A DNA stretch of 64,000 nt, from assembly GCF_040419245.1 (NCBI RefSeq), contig NZ_JAZHOH010000001.1, positions 2,852,001 to 2,916,000 on the forward strand, read 5' to 3'. The translations under genes and the position numbers were made by a program. The notes beneath the pieces are model-generated. The model was given only the letters and a program-made list of their open reading frames with translations, was not told where the DNA came from and made no database searches. Positions 19,394 to 28,530 of the stretch are shown here, in pieces. The stretch comes from Ewingella sp. CoE-038-23 (lineage in GTDB: Bacteria; Pseudomonadota; Gammaproteobacteria; Enterobacterales; Enterobacteriaceae). How positions within the stretch are numbered: position 1 is the stretch's first letter; each line of letters begins with the position of its first letter.

Positions 19394-19648
19394 TCAAGGC
19401 GCGGTATCCGCTTCCAGACGAGTGAGGTAGATCAAGGCGTCGTCGCGATGGGTATGACACATTTCGCGGCTGGCTTGCAGACTGGCACAGACCTTGGGGC
19501 GCAGCGGCGAAGTGAAAATGCCGCAGAGGAAATTGTCCGCCAGATGGATGCAGCGCGTGTTGGCCGGTTTGCCGTTTGGCATCCCCGGTATCGGGCTGGA
19601 AATCGAGGGCGCAATACAGCAAGCGCCACAATTGGTACGGCAATCCAT
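19394..19648 (-). CDS. yeiW: Cysteine-cluster protein YeiW (YkgJ/UPF0153 family)
   Basis: The 84-residue protein starts [17 protein letters not shown] and has further Cys in [20 protein letters not shown] and [10 protein letters not shown], the CxxxCxxCC...C spacing of the YkgJ family, thought to bind a metal or Fe-S cluster. The start at 19648 has GGAGG at six bases. The length equals the E. coli protein. Function is not established. Confidence 0.92.
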   Translation of the reverse strand: MDCRTNCGACCIAPSISSPIPGMPNGKPANTRCIHLADNFLCGIFTSPLRPKVCASLQASREMCHTHRDDALIYLTRLEADTAP

Positions 19649-19879
19649 TAGCGCCTCCGTTTGGCGGGTTAATTGAGGCGCGACAATAACAGTCGCCCTT
19701 ATCACTCTCCAGCGAAATCTTTCTTCCGCGACCACTTTCTGACTAGACTTTATGATGCGACAAATGGCGCTAAATCGGCGGCAAAGTGCGGGATAACGAG
19801 TAATCTGCTTGCCTGAAATCGGCGGCGCGAGTAACGTGTCGCCAAATATTTTTAACTCCCCTTATGACAGGTTATTTAT

Positions 19880-20452
19880 ATGGCACGTGCTAACGAAATT
19901 AAACGCGGCTTCGTTGTTAACTACGACGGTAAATTGCTGCTGGTAAAAGACATCGATGTTCAAAGCCCAAGCGCGCGCGGTGCCAGCACCCTGTACAAAA
20001 TGCGCTTCTCCGACGTGCGCACCGGCGGCAAGGTTGAAGAGCGTTTTAAAGGCGACGACATTCTCGATACCGTCACCCTGACCCGCCGTAAAGTGAACTT
20101 CTCTTACGTCGATGGCGACGAATACATCTTTATGGATGATGAAGATTTCACGCCTTACACCTTCAACAAGGCGCAGATCGAAGACGAACTGCTGTTTATC
20201 CCGGAAGAAGGTTTGCAGGGCATGCAGGTCTTGACGCTGGACAGCCAACTGCTGGCGCTGGAATTGCCACAAACCGTGGATCTGGAAATCATCGAAACCG
20301 CGCCAGGCATTAAAGGCGCGTCAGCCAGCGCACGCAACAAACCGGCGGTCATGAGCACAGGTTTAAGCATTCAGGTCCCCGAGTATCTGAGCCAGGGCGA
20401 CAAAATCCGCATTCATATCGCAGAGCGTCGTTATATGGGCCGTGCTGATTAA
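19880..20452 (+). CDS. yeiP: Elongation factor P-like protein (YeiP/EfpL)
   Basis: The 190-residue three-domain EF-P paralog is the same length as E. coli YeiP and nearly identical in the C-terminal SASARNKPA...[13 protein letters not shown]. The acceptor loop reads [14 protein letters not shown] with Arg near position 33, where EF-P has a modified Lys. Recent work names it EfpL and shows that it relieves ribosome stalling at proline and some other motifs. It is followed by a strong terminator. Confidence 0.96.
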   Translation: MARANEIKRGFVVNYDGKLLLVKDIDVQSPSARGASTLYKMRFSDVRTGGKVEERFKGDDILDTVTLTRRKVNFSYVDGDEYIFMDDEDFTPYTFNKAQIEDELLFIPEEGLQGMQVLTLDSQLLALELPQTVDLEIIETAPGIKGASASARNKPAVMSTGLSIQVPEYLSQGDKIRIHIAERRYMGRAD

Positions 20453-20478
20453 TCAGCGGCGAATATGACTGTACATCA

Positions 20479-20503
20479 AGAGCGCCTCGGCGCTCTTTTT
20501 TAT
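20479..20503 (+). terminator. yeiP terminator
   Basis: AGAGCGCC-TCGG-type hairpin closing with GGCGCTCT and then TTTTTT, 27 bases after the yeiP stop. Typical rho-independent form. Confidence 0.92.
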
Positions 20504-20688
20504 GCCTGAAAAACTCGAGTTTCATTCCGCACTCATTCCACTTTCGATCTACTTCACAGATTCTATCTGAATCTGGACTAACCAATTTTCATTTCTGTCG
20601 TATGACTTTACACTCGAAGTCCTGATTTATGGCCCCATTGTCATCTGCATCACCGCTCCTGGCAGGCCATTAAAGAAAAAGACCTATT

Positions 20689-20701
20689 TTGGCCTGACCA
20701 A
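20689..20701. promoter_or_regulatory. Candidate GntR-family operator upstream of yeiQ
   Basis: TTGG-CCTGA-CCAA lies 31 bases upstream of yeiQ. It resembles the UxuR/ExuR half-site pattern (TTGG...CCAA) and differs by one base from the site at 23121-23133 near the GntR-family regulator gene. Confidence 0.5.
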
Positions 20702-20731
20702 TTAATCTAATTCTTATCATTGGAGTGATGC

Positions 20732-22201
20732 ATGAAAACAATCGCCACGGAACACCTCCCTTCGCAAGTCCAGCTTCCCCAATACGATCGCGACCAGCTG
20801 AAAAGCCGCATCGTGCATATTGGCTTTGGGGCTTTCCATCGCGCCCATCAGGCTTTGATGACTGACCGCGTGCTGAATAAGCAAGGTGGTGATTGGGGGA
20901 TTTGTGAAGTCAGCCTGTTTGGCCGCGACAATCTGATTAAAGCGCTGCGCCAGCAGGACAACTTATTCACCGTGCTGGAAAAAGGGGCCGAAGGTAATCA
21001 GGCCATCGTGATCGGCGCGGTGTGTGAAACCCTGCATGGCCGGATCGAAGGCATTAACGCCGTGGTGGAGAAACTGGCTGAACCTCAGGTGGCCATTGTC
21101 TCACTGACGATCACGGAGAAGGGCTACTGCATTGAGCCGGGCAGCGGCAAGCTGGATCTCGACAACCCGCAGATTCAGCAAGACCTGACTGGCGAACAGA
21201 CGCCGTCAACCGCGCCGGGCATTCTGGTCGAAGCCCTGCGGCTGCGCCACCAGCACGGTTTGCCGGGCTTTAGCGTGCTGTCTTGCGACAACATCCCGGA
21301 AAATGGTCACGTGGTGAAAAATGCCGTGCTGGGGCTGGCTCAGGCGCGCTCCGCCGAGCTAGCCGCGTGGATTGAAAGCCATGTCACCTTCCCAAGCACC
21401 ATGGTGGACCGCATTGTTCCTGCCGCCACGGAAAACGCCCTCGACGAAATCACCGAGGCGCTGGGCGGCGTGGCTGACCCTTGCGGTATCGCCTGTGAGC
21501 CATTCATCCAGTGGGTGGTAGAAGATAACTTTGTGGCGGGCCGCCCGGCGTGGGAAGAGGTCGGCGCGCAGCTGGTCAGCGACGTGCTGCCCTTCGAGCA
21601 GATGAAACTGCGCATGCTGAACGGCAGCCACTCCTTCCTTGCCTATCTTGGCTATTTGGCGGGTTATCAGTACATCAATGAATGTATGGAAGACCCTAAC
21701 TATAAGCGCGCAGCGCGCAATTTGATGCTGAAAGAACAGGCGCCGACGCTAAGCGTCAAAGGCATTGATCTGGAAGCTTATGCCGACAGCCTGATTGCCC
21801 GTTACAGCAACCCGTCGCTGAAACACCGGACATGGCAGATTGCGATGGACGGCACCATGAAGCTGCCGCAGCGCATGCTCGACTCCGTGCGTTGGCATCT
21901 GCAAAACGGCGGCGACTTCAGCCTGTTATCCTTAGGAGTTGCGGGTTGGATGCGTTACGTCGGCGGCGTGGATGACGCCGGCGCGGCGATTGAAATCAAA
22001 GACCCAATGGCAGACAAACTGGCAAAAATTGTCAGCGAGAGTGAAGACGGCGAAGCGCGAGTCAGCGCCCTGCTGGCCCTCCACTCCGTGTTTGGCGACG
22101 CGCTGGCGAAAAACGCACAGGCCGTGGAGGCCATTCAGCAGGCTTACGCCAGCTTGCAGCGGCATGGCGCGAAGCAGAGTGTCGCCAATTACGTGGGTTA
22201 A
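20732..22201 (+). CDS. yeiQ: Mannitol dehydrogenase-family oxidoreductase YeiQ
   Basis: The 489-residue NAD-dependent dehydrogenase is related to fructuronate reductase UxuB and tagaturonate reductase. It has the nucleotide-binding start SRIVHIGFGAFHRAHQA, then SLTITEKGYC, VLSCDNIPENGHVVK and the catalytic-region MLNGSHSFLAYLGYL. The substrate of E. coli YeiQ is not proven; a hexuronate or sugar alcohol is likely from the family. A GntR regulator of the UxuR type lies convergent just downstream, and operator-like sites support control by it. Confidence 0.9.
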   Translation: MKTIATEHLPSQVQLPQYDRDQLKSRIVHIGFGAFHRAHQALMTDRVLNKQGGDWGICEVSLFGRDNLIKALRQQDNLFTVLEKGAEGNQAIVIGAVCETLHGRIEGINAVVEKLAEPQVAIVSLTITEKGYCIEPGSGKLDLDNPQIQQDLTGEQTPSTAPGILVEALRLRHQHGLPGFSVLSCDNIPENGHVVKNAVLGLAQARSAELAAWIESHVTFPSTMVDRIVPAATENALDEITEALGGVADPCGIACEPFIQWVVEDNFVAGRPAWEEVGAQLVSDVLPFEQMKLRMLNGSHSFLAYLGYLAGYQYINECMEDPNYKRAARNLMLKEQAPTLSVKGIDLEAYADSLIARYSNPSLKHRTWQIAMDGTMKLPQRMLDSVRWHLQNGGDFSLLSLGVAGWMRYVGGVDDAGAAIEIKDPMADKLAKIVSESEDGEARVSALLALHSVFGDALAKNAQAVEAIQQAYASLQRHGAKQSVANYVG

Positions 22202-22242
22202 GATGCAGAATTGATGCTGACACGGCTGCTTTCGGGCAGCCG

Positions 22243-22983
22243 TTAATCATTTAGCAGAGAGGGCGTGGATTCAAACAGATAACCATCGAAAGCCGGATCT
22301 TCAGCGTCCGACACCGCCAGCAGCAGCGTTTTGACATTTTCCAGATGCTGCCACATCGCCTGTTTTGCCGCTTTGGCATCGCGCCGCAGCACTGCTTGTA
22401 GGATTGTTTGGTGATCTTGCAGCCATTGATGGTGATCGTTTTTCCCCACGTGCTGCTGGATGCCGTGCCACATAGGGCTGCGATGGCGCACCTGCCACAG
22501 CTCCGCTACCATATTGGCTAACACGCTGTTTTGAGACGCCTGTGCCAGCAGGTTGTGAAACAGCTCATCGGCAGTTTCATCCACCACGCCCTGCTCGATA
22601 AATTGCCGCTCCATCTCAATAGCATCGCGCATTTTTAAGATGTCAGCCTTGGTGGCCTGGGTGGCGGCAAAGGCGGCGACTTCGCTTTCCACCAGCTGTC
22701 GCGCCTGAAGCAGCTCAAAAGGTCCAAATCCGCTATCCCCCTGAAAAGTACTCCACTTCCCCGACGGCTCCGGCTGCTGGGTCAGCACATAGACGCCGGA
22801 GCCTTTACGCACTTCAACCACCCCTTCTAGCTCAAGCATGATCAGGGCTTCGCGCACCACGCTCCTGCTAACGGCAAAGCTTTCGGCAATTTCTCTTTCT
22901 GGGGGCAGCCTGTCGCCCGCCATAAAATCCCCTGCCGCAATGGCGCTACGCAGTTTGCCGCCGATGTCCTGATAAAGCCGCAT
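22243..22983 (-). CDS. GntR/FadR-family regulator (UxuR-like)
   Basis: The 246-residue protein has an N-terminal winged helix-turn-helix (LRSAIAAGDFMAGDRLPPERE, FAVSRSVVREALIMLELEG) and a C-terminal FCD-type effector domain with metal-ligand His residues (LFHNLLAQASQN, HQTILQAVLRRD). It resembles UxuR/ExuR hexuronate repressors. It is convergent with yeiQ, 41 bases between stops, and E. coli has no such gene here. Effector is unknown; a sugar acid made or used by YeiQ is the natural guess. Confidence 0.85.
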   Translation of the reverse strand: MRLYQDIGGKLRSAIAAGDFMAGDRLPPEREIAESFAVSRSVVREALIMLELEGVVEVRKGSGVYVLTQQPEPSGKWSTFQGDSGFGPFELLQARQLVESEVAAFAATQATKADILKMRDAIEMERQFIEQGVVDETADELFHNLLAQASQNSVLANMVAELWQVRHRSPMWHGIQQHVGKNDHHQWLQDHQTILQAVLRRDAKAAKQAMWQHLENVKTLLLAVSDAEDPAFDGYLFESTPSLLND

Positions 22984-23120
22984 TGAATGACTCCAAGGGA
23001 GAATTGGTCTGGCAGATTAAACGAGGATTATTCGTTTAGCGCCATAGAATAGGGAAAAGTATATCACCGGGTTATTAGTGCAACGAGTATCAAGGGCGGG
23101 AAGTGCTGACGAGGTCAAAA

Positions 23121-23133
23121 TTGGGCTGACCAA
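23121..23133. promoter_or_regulatory. Candidate GntR-family operator upstream of the UxuR-like gene
   Basis: TTGG-GCTGA-CCAA, the near twin of the site before yeiQ. A third, partial copy (TTGGTCTGGCAGA) is at 23004-23016, 21 bases from the regulator start, consistent with autoregulation. Confidence 0.45.
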
Positions 23134-23152
23134 AAGCTGGATAGGTCAGGCC

Positions 23153-23184
23153 GAAAAGGAGGCAAGCAGGTCGCTTTCCTCCTT
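23153..23184 (-). terminator. Terminator of the fimbrial-like gene
   Basis: AAGGAGG-C-AAGC and GCTT-T-CCTCCTT form a 12-position stem with one mismatch around AGGTC. On the minus strand it is followed by TTTT, 23 bases beyond the stop of the small fimbrial-like gene. Confidence 0.6.
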
Positions 23185-23206
23185 GGTCGACATGAGTATT
23201 AGCCCG

Positions 23207-23515
23207 CTAGTTGTAACTAACGGTCATGATAGCCAGATGAGGATTGTTATTAACATTACGGGTAGAAACCTGCCCGATAGAGTGCGGCAGTGAAAAATTA
23301 GGAAGATTTTTAGTATCGATAGTGTTGGTCTGCTGGATGGTTTTACCGCCCCTGTAGCATTCACTGACCACTTTATTGGCGGACGTATTCAACATACATC
23401 CATCTTCAACGATGGCGCCATAAAAACGGATGGTGCCCCCTGAAGAACTTACTGCTGCCTGTGTCATCCCTGAGGTACAAAATCCAAAAAACAAGATCGC
23501 AATGATTTTGTTCAT
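23207..23515 (-). CDS. Short fimbrial-like secreted protein, orphan
   Basis: The 102-residue protein has a signal peptide (MNKIIAILFFGFCTSGMTQA) and then VSSSGGTIRFYGAIVEDGCML, the N-terminal donor-like strand and first Cys of type-1 fimbrial subunits. A second Cys lies in VVSECYRGG. It is shorter than a full pilin (about 160-180 aa) and ends VSYN, like the usual C-terminal pilin strand, so internal parts are missing. No chaperone or usher gene is near. I chose the ATG at 23515 over 23566 for the signal peptide. It could be a solitary small pilin-like protein or a decayed remnant. Confidence 0.7.
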   Translation of the reverse strand: MNKIIAILFFGFCTSGMTQAAVSSSGGTIRFYGAIVEDGCMLNTSANKVVSECYRGGKTIQQTNTIDTKNLPNFSLPHSIGQVSTRNVNNNPHLAIMTVSYN

Positions 23516-23784
23516 GGGTGCCTCAATTACAGTTAGTTTACTTGCGTGAAACATTAATTTAACCAATATAAAATACAGACTTATCTGACAAATAAGTAGG
23601 GTTTTGCCTACAAGTTTTTCTTATGCACAATGTGCTCTACACCTCTATTTCATCGGCGGAATACTGGATTTTCTTGATAGCTGGCGGCATCTTATTACTC
23701 CAAATAATGACCCATGACATGTAACGCCAATAAAGTCGTTTATTTTCATATGGTTAATGCAACGCCTTTAATAAGGGATTTTTG

Positions 23785-24759
23785 ATGACCAAAACCAATC
23801 TGATCACCGGCTTTTTGGGTAGCGGAAAGACCACTACCATTCGCCATTTGCTGGCTCAGAAACCTGAGGGGGAAAAGTGGGCAGTATTGGTTAACGAATT
23901 TGGTGAAATTGGCATCGACGGCGGCCTGTTGGCAGACAGCGGCGCGGTGCTGAAAGAGATCCCCGGCGGCTGCATGTGTTGTGTCAACGGACTGCCGATG
24001 CAGGTAGGCCTGAACATGCTATTGCAGCAGGCAAAACCGGACCGGTTGCTGATCGAACCCACGGGCTTGGGCCATCCGAAGCAGATTTTGTCGCTGCTAG
24101 GTTCCGAGGTGTACAAAAGCTGGCTGACCCTCAACGCTTCACTCTGCCTGCTTGATGCGCGCAATCTCAGCGACCAACGCACGGTGGAAAACGAGAATTT
24201 CCGCGATCAGCTGGCGGCAGCGGACATCATCGTGGCAAACAAGTCCGACGTTTATAGCGAGCACGACCAACAAGCGCTTAGCGCGTGGCAGGGCCAGTGG
24301 GCCGCAGGCCGTGAAGTGGTGATTGCTGCTCAGGGGGAGATTGATATTAGCCTGCTGGACAAGCCGCGTTTAAACCAAGTACAACTACCCGACGGCGCGC
24401 ACCACCACTCTCACCCTGCACAAAAAGGGTTGGCGGCGCTCAGCCTGCCAGGCCATCAGCGCTGGCGGCGGGCGTTAAATCAGGCTGACGGCTATGCAAG
24501 CTGCGGCTGGATTTTCGACCAAGAGACGGTTTTCGACACTACAGGTTTGCTCGACTGGGTGCGCCTAGCGCCGGTAGACCGAGTGAAAGGCGTCATGCGT
24601 ATTAAGGAAGGCACCTTGGTGGTCAACCGTCAGGGAGAAGATTTGCATATTGAAACTCGCCCGATGGCGCCCTTAGACAGCAGAGTTGAGCTAATTACTC
24701 GCAATGAAACCCAGTGGAATGAACTACAATCTTCTTTGTTGAAGATTCGTTTAAGTTAA
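23785..24759 (+). CDS. yeiR: Zinc-binding GTPase YeiR (COG0523)
   Basis: The 324-residue G3E GTPase has Walker A GFLGSGKTT at residues 8-16, NEFGEIGIDG, the metal-binding CMCC in GGCMCCVNGLP, and NKSD for guanine binding. A His-rich stretch DGAHHHSHPAQK at about residue 205 adds metal ligands. E. coli YeiR is a zinc-binding GTPase proposed as a metallochaperone under zinc limitation. I chose the ATG at 23785 over a TTG one codon earlier. No clear Zur box is visible upstream. Confidence 0.95.
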   Translation: MTKTNLITGFLGSGKTTTIRHLLAQKPEGEKWAVLVNEFGEIGIDGGLLADSGAVLKEIPGGCMCCVNGLPMQVGLNMLLQQAKPDRLLIEPTGLGHPKQILSLLGSEVYKSWLTLNASLCLLDARNLSDQRTVENENFRDQLAAADIIVANKSDVYSEHDQQALSAWQGQWAAGREVVIAAQGEIDISLLDKPRLNQVQLPDGAHHHSHPAQKGLAALSLPGHQRWRRALNQADGYASCGWIFDQETVFDTTGLLDWVRLAPVDRVKGVMRIKEGTLVVNRQGEDLHIETRPMAPLDSRVELITRNETQWNELQSSLLKIRLS

Positions 24760-24819
24760 GCGGCTTACCGTATCGCCCACAATATTACTTAACATTCGCT
24801 AATTAACAGGTCCCTACTT

Positions 24820-25521
24820 ATGTGGCGTCGCAATATCCCCTCTATCCTGATACTGAATGTATTGGGTATTGCTTTGTTTTTATCTTATTACCTGCCCGCG
24901 AACCACGGCTTCTGGTTCCCTATCGACTCGTCGATTTTCTTCTATTTCAACCAACATTTGGCGACTAACCAGACCTTCCTGCACGTGGTAGCCATCACCA
25001 ACAACCGGGCTTTTGATGGTATTTCACTGCTGGCAATGGGCCTGTTGTACTTTTCTTACTATATAAAGAGGGATACCGCCGGACGCCGCCAGATGATTTT
25101 GATTGGTTTCGTCATGCTGCTGACCGCCGTAGTGCTTAATCAGCTGGGGCATTTACTGCCCGTCAGTCATAAAAGCCCATCGCTGAGCTTCCCAGATGTG
25201 AACCGCGTGAGCGAATTGACCGGCATTCCGACCAAAGACTCTTCGGGCGACAGTTTCCCCGGCGACCACGGGATGATGCTACTGGTGTTCACCTGCTTTA
25301 TGCTGCGCTACTTGGGTAAAACGGCCTTTGGCGTTGCGCTGCTGATCACCGTCATCTTCTCCCTGCCGCGCCTGATGATCGGCGCACACTGGTTTACCGA
25401 CATTGCAGTAGGGTCATTGTCCGTGGTGTTGGTGGGAGCAAGTTGGTGGTTGATGACCCCGGCAAGCGACAAATTGGTAGGTTGGTTAGACAGAACATTA
25501 CCCAAGTTGCGTTCAAAATAA
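24820..25521 (+). CDS. lpxT: Lipid A 1-diphosphate synthase LpxT
   Basis: The 233-residue PAP2-superfamily membrane enzyme transfers phosphate from undecaprenyl pyrophosphate to lipid A on the periplasmic side. PAP2 motifs are DSFPGDHG (motif 2) and SLPRLMIGAHWFTD (motif 3), between about six membrane helices. The length fits E. coli LpxT (237 aa). A good terminator follows. Confidence 0.94.
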   Translation: MWRRNIPSILILNVLGIALFLSYYLPANHGFWFPIDSSIFFYFNQHLATNQTFLHVVAITNNRAFDGISLLAMGLLYFSYYIKRDTAGRRQMILIGFVMLLTAVVLNQLGHLLPVSHKSPSLSFPDVNRVSELTGIPTKDSSGDSFPGDHGMMLLVFTCFMLRYLGKTAFGVALLITVIFSLPRLMIGAHWFTDIAVGSLSVVLVGASWWLMTPASDKLVGWLDRTLPKLRSK

Positions 25522-25571
25522 GCCATTTTTAGACCAAGCATATTTTTTAACATCTATTCATAAATATTATG

Positions 25572-25605
25572 GTTCGGCAGGTTAATCTCACACTGCCGAA
25601 CTTTT
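25572..25605 (+). terminator. lpxT terminator
   Basis: GTTCGGCAG, a 12-base loop and CTGCCGAAC followed by TTTT, 50 bases after the lpxT stop. Confidence 0.85.
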
Positions 25606-25970
25606 CGTTTAGAGATTATCTGGCATAGCTTTATTGAATTTTTATTACACAGCCCGCTTGTGCTGTGCTTTTGAGCCAAAGCCGTACAAATAACGCTCAT
25701 CTCTTTTTACATTAACGCTAACATCACTTTACATCACAATTTCATATAAAAAATCCCGCAAAACCTCTCGCAATCCCTTATTCATTACGGTACTCTCCAA
25801 AACGCTTGCACAGAAATGTGGCATAAATGGCTTGATCCAAGAAAAAGTGTGTCGTAACGCACATTTCCCTCGTCAGGCGTTTGCTGCTCCTGTTTGCGGC
25901 AGGTAGTCTCGCTTCGTTTGGCAATTTATAACGATTAAATCGTTAAGGACTTCAAGGGATAACAACAACA
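25606..25970. other. Intergenic region upstream of mepS
   Basis: About 365 bases, AT-rich. It must hold the mepS promoter; the ribosome binding site AAGGGAT lies near 25954. A short frame around 25850-25930 translates to a leader-like hydrophobic peptide but has no ATG/GTG start. Nothing else is recognisable. Confidence 0.4.
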
Positions 25971-26555
25971 ATGGTCAAGTCTCAACCGTTTATGAGATAT
26001 GTTCTGCGGCTGATACCCGCAATTGGCGCGGCAATTCTTCTCTCCGCGTGTAGTGGCACACATTCTTCGAATACAGAAAACGCGCAAACTGATATGCGTG
26101 CAGTAAATGACAAAGATGGTCTTCTACTGCAAGCCTCTCAGGATGAATTCGAAGCAATGGTTCGCAGCGTCAACGTAAAATCCAAAATCATGGATCAGTA
26201 CGCTGACTGGAAAGGCGTTCGTTATCGGTTAGGTGGTGACAGCAAGCGTGGTATCGATTGCTCAGCCTTCGTTCAGGTAACCTTCCGCGAACAATTCGGC
26301 ATGGACTTACCTCGTTCAACGTATGAACAAGAGGAAAAGGGCAAGAAAATCCAGCGCACGAAATTACGTGCCGGTGATCTGGTTCTGTTCCGTGCAGGCT
26401 CTACGGGTCGCCATGTAGGCATTTATTTAGGTAACGATCAGTTTGTTCACGCTTCCACCAGCAACGGTGTGATGATTTCAAACTTAAACGAAACTTACTG
26501 GAATAAACGTTTCCGTGAAGCAAGACGAGTTTTAGTTAGTGGTGAACATAGCTAA
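25971..26555 (+). CDS. mepS: Murein DD-endopeptidase / hydrolase MepS (Spr)
   Basis: The 194-residue lipoprotein has lipobox LLSACSG at about residue 25. The NlpC/P60 domain follows, with catalytic Cys in [11 protein letters not shown] and His residues in GRHVGIYLG and FVHASTSNG. It cleaves D-Ala-mDAP cross-links so that new peptidoglycan can be inserted. In E. coli it is degraded by NlpI-Prc. It is monocistronic, with its own terminator. Confidence 0.96.
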   Translation: MVKSQPFMRYVLRLIPAIGAAILLSACSGTHSSNTENAQTDMRAVNDKDGLLLQASQDEFEAMVRSVNVKSKIMDQYADWKGVRYRLGGDSKRGIDCSAFVQVTFREQFGMDLPRSTYEQEEKGKKIQRTKLRAGDLVLFRAGSTGRHVGIYLGNDQFVHASTSNGVMISNLNETYWNKRFREARRVLVSGEHS

Positions 26556-26599
26556 CGTATAAATAAACTCTTGTTGTCCCAAGCCAAGCGAACTATAAA

Positions 26600-26629
26600 A
26601 AACGTCATCTCCGGATGGCGTTTTTTTTT
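26600..26629 (+). terminator. mepS terminator
   Basis: AACGTCATC-TCCG-GATGGCGTT (one G-T pair) followed by nine T's. Confidence 0.92.
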
Positions 26630-26742
26630 GTTAATTTTATTAGGCTTCGTTATAAAAATATTTGAAGTTTATTTAATGACAGTTAATCATTTCTCTACGT
26701 TATACTTTAAATTCCGCAACATACTGAGTGAAGGTTGAAAAA

Positions 26743-28326
26743 ATGGGGTTGAATTCGGCTCTCACCCATAGTGTTTTACCCAGACGTACTTATCTTATTC
26801 GAAGCCTATTTGCCGCCACCCTGCTCTTTTTCATTTTCTCTGCCGCAACGCTCTACACCATTGCGATAAAAAATAAACAGCAACAACAGCAAGTCAGCGA
26901 TCGCACCGTAGAGTACAGCAAAGCGTATTTGCAAAATCTCACCGCAACCATGAAACGCCTTAGTCAGTTGCCAGAGAAAAACTGTGACATGGCAACCGAT
27001 CAGCTAAGCCGCGACGCGGCCCTTACCCTTGGGGTTCGCGATTTCCTGCTGGTCCGTGAAGGCAGGGTCTACTGCTCGTCGGCGACCGGCGAAATGTCTC
27101 TGTCTGTGCAAGACTTTTTCTCCGGACTCGACTGGCGCAAGCCGCTGGATATTCAGCTTGAGCAAGGCACCAGTTTCATTCCAAACCGGCCGGTGATTGC
27201 CGTCTGGTATCGCAACCCTGACGTCAGCGACAGCGGCATTTTGGCCACCATTGAGCTGACGCTTTCTCCTTATATGCTGTTTGCCCAAACCGACGAAGGC
27301 TACCACGGCTTTGCACTGATAGTCGGCGACCGGGCGCTGACCTCCATCGGCAGCTCGCTGATGGCGGTAAAAGATCTGCCCCATAGCCACTATTCTGAAA
27401 TCAAAATCGATGACTATCCTTTCACTCTGCGCCTCTACGCGCCGCAGCTGACGGGTGAAAACATCCGCTTTACCCTGCTTGCCAGCCTGCTGCTGAGTTT
27501 GATGGTCGGCGCACTGATCTATTTCACCCTGATAAGCCGCCACAGCCCGGAGCGCGAAGTGCTGCTTGGCCTGAAGCACAACCAATTCTTTGTGGAATAT
27601 CAGCCGGTGATGGAGACCCAAACCTTGAAAGTGGCGGGTATTGAAGCCCTGATGCGCTGGCAGCACCCGGTGGAGGGGCGCATTCCGCCGGACATCTTTA
27701 TCAATTTTGCCGAGTCTCAGGGATTGATCGAGGCGTTGACCCGTCGCGTGATGCAGCTGGCAGCCGCCGATGCCCATCGCCTGATGCAGGTCATGCCGCC
27801 AAAAGCCAAATTCGGCATCAATATTTCACCGCATCACATGAAAAAAAGCAGCTTCCGCGATGACGTGATGGACTTCCTGTTCGCCATGCCAAAAGACTAT
27901 TTTCAGGTGGTGTTTGAAATTACTGAACGCGGCATGGTGGATAACGAAAGCGCCATGCGGGAATTCAACTGGCTGCGTCAGCAAGGCATTGAAATCGCGA
28001 TTGATGACTTCGGAACCGGCCACAGCGCGTTGATCTATCTGGAGAAATTCACGCTGGATTACCTGAAAATCGATCGCGGCTTTGTGATGTCTATCGACCA
28101 AAACACCCTGATCGCCCCGGTGCTGGACACCGTGCTGAAACTGACCGAAGAGTTAAACCTGAAAACTATCGCTGAAGGGGTAGAAACGGTTCAACAGGCC
28201 AAATACCTGCGTAAACACGGCGTCAGCCTGCTTCAAGGCTACCTCTACAGCAAGCCGCTGCCGGTGGATGAAATCATCGATTACACTCGCCAAGTGAACG
28301 GCGGATTGCTCTCCCCTGAAAAGTAA
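26743..28326 (+). CDS. pdeN: Cyclic-di-GMP phosphodiesterase PdeN (Rtn)
   Basis: The 527-residue protein has two membrane helices (about residues 22-44 and 245-265) around a periplasmic CSS-motif domain with VYCSSATGEMS and a partner Cys in EKNCDMAT, which in this family form a redox-switchable disulfide. The cytoplasmic EAL domain is intact: IEALMRWQHP, FGINISPHHM, EITERGM, DDFGTGHSALIYL, DYLKIDRGF, AEGVET and LLQGYLYSKPL. It should hydrolyse c-di-GMP. ATG at 26743 chosen over GTG at 26728 because AAGG is at the right spacing. Position matches E. coli rtn. Confidence 0.93.
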   Translation: MGLNSALTHSVLPRRTYLIRSLFAATLLFFIFSAATLYTIAIKNKQQQQQVSDRTVEYSKAYLQNLTATMKRLSQLPEKNCDMATDQLSRDAALTLGVRDFLLVREGRVYCSSATGEMSLSVQDFFSGLDWRKPLDIQLEQGTSFIPNRPVIAVWYRNPDVSDSGILATIELTLSPYMLFAQTDEGYHGFALIVGDRALTSIGSSLMAVKDLPHSHYSEIKIDDYPFTLRLYAPQLTGENIRFTLLASLLLSLMVGALIYFTLISRHSPEREVLLGLKHNQFFVEYQPVMETQTLKVAGIEALMRWQHPVEGRIPPDIFINFAESQGLIEALTRRVMQLAAADAHRLMQVMPPKAKFGINISPHHMKKSSFRDDVMDFLFAMPKDYFQVVFEITERGMVDNESAMREFNWLRQQGIEIAIDDFGTGHSALIYLEKFTLDYLKIDRGFVMSIDQNTLIAPVLDTVLKLTEELNLKTIAEGVETVQQAKYLRKHGVSLLQGYLYSKPLPVDEIIDYTRQVNGGLLSPEK

Positions 28327-28475
28327 AAGGTTCTTAAGGTTGAGGATTTCTCTCCATGGTACATTTTGTCTTAGACTCTGTTTGATACTGTGGTAAAACA
28401 GCAGGAATATGATAAAAAGACGCTATTGGTAGCATTTTCAACCAGTTTGCCATCAGCAAATTTAGCGGCAGACAT

Positions 28476-28497
28476 CCCGAGCACCTGAGGTGCCGGG
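28476..28497. promoter_or_regulatory. Inverted repeat in the yejA upstream region
   Basis: CCCGAGCACCT-G-AGGTGCCGGG is a near-perfect inverted repeat 34 bases before yejA, followed by CCCCCCTTTT. It may be a leader hairpin or attenuator, or an operator. Confidence 0.4.
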
Positions 28498-28530
28498 AGC
28501 GCCCCCCTTTTAGTAGGAGCGACGTGCAGG

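Noticed and set aside
25855..25932. Leader-like hydrophobic peptide before mepS
   Set aside because: No ATG or GTG start in frame and no ribosome binding site; only a TTG or ATT could open it.
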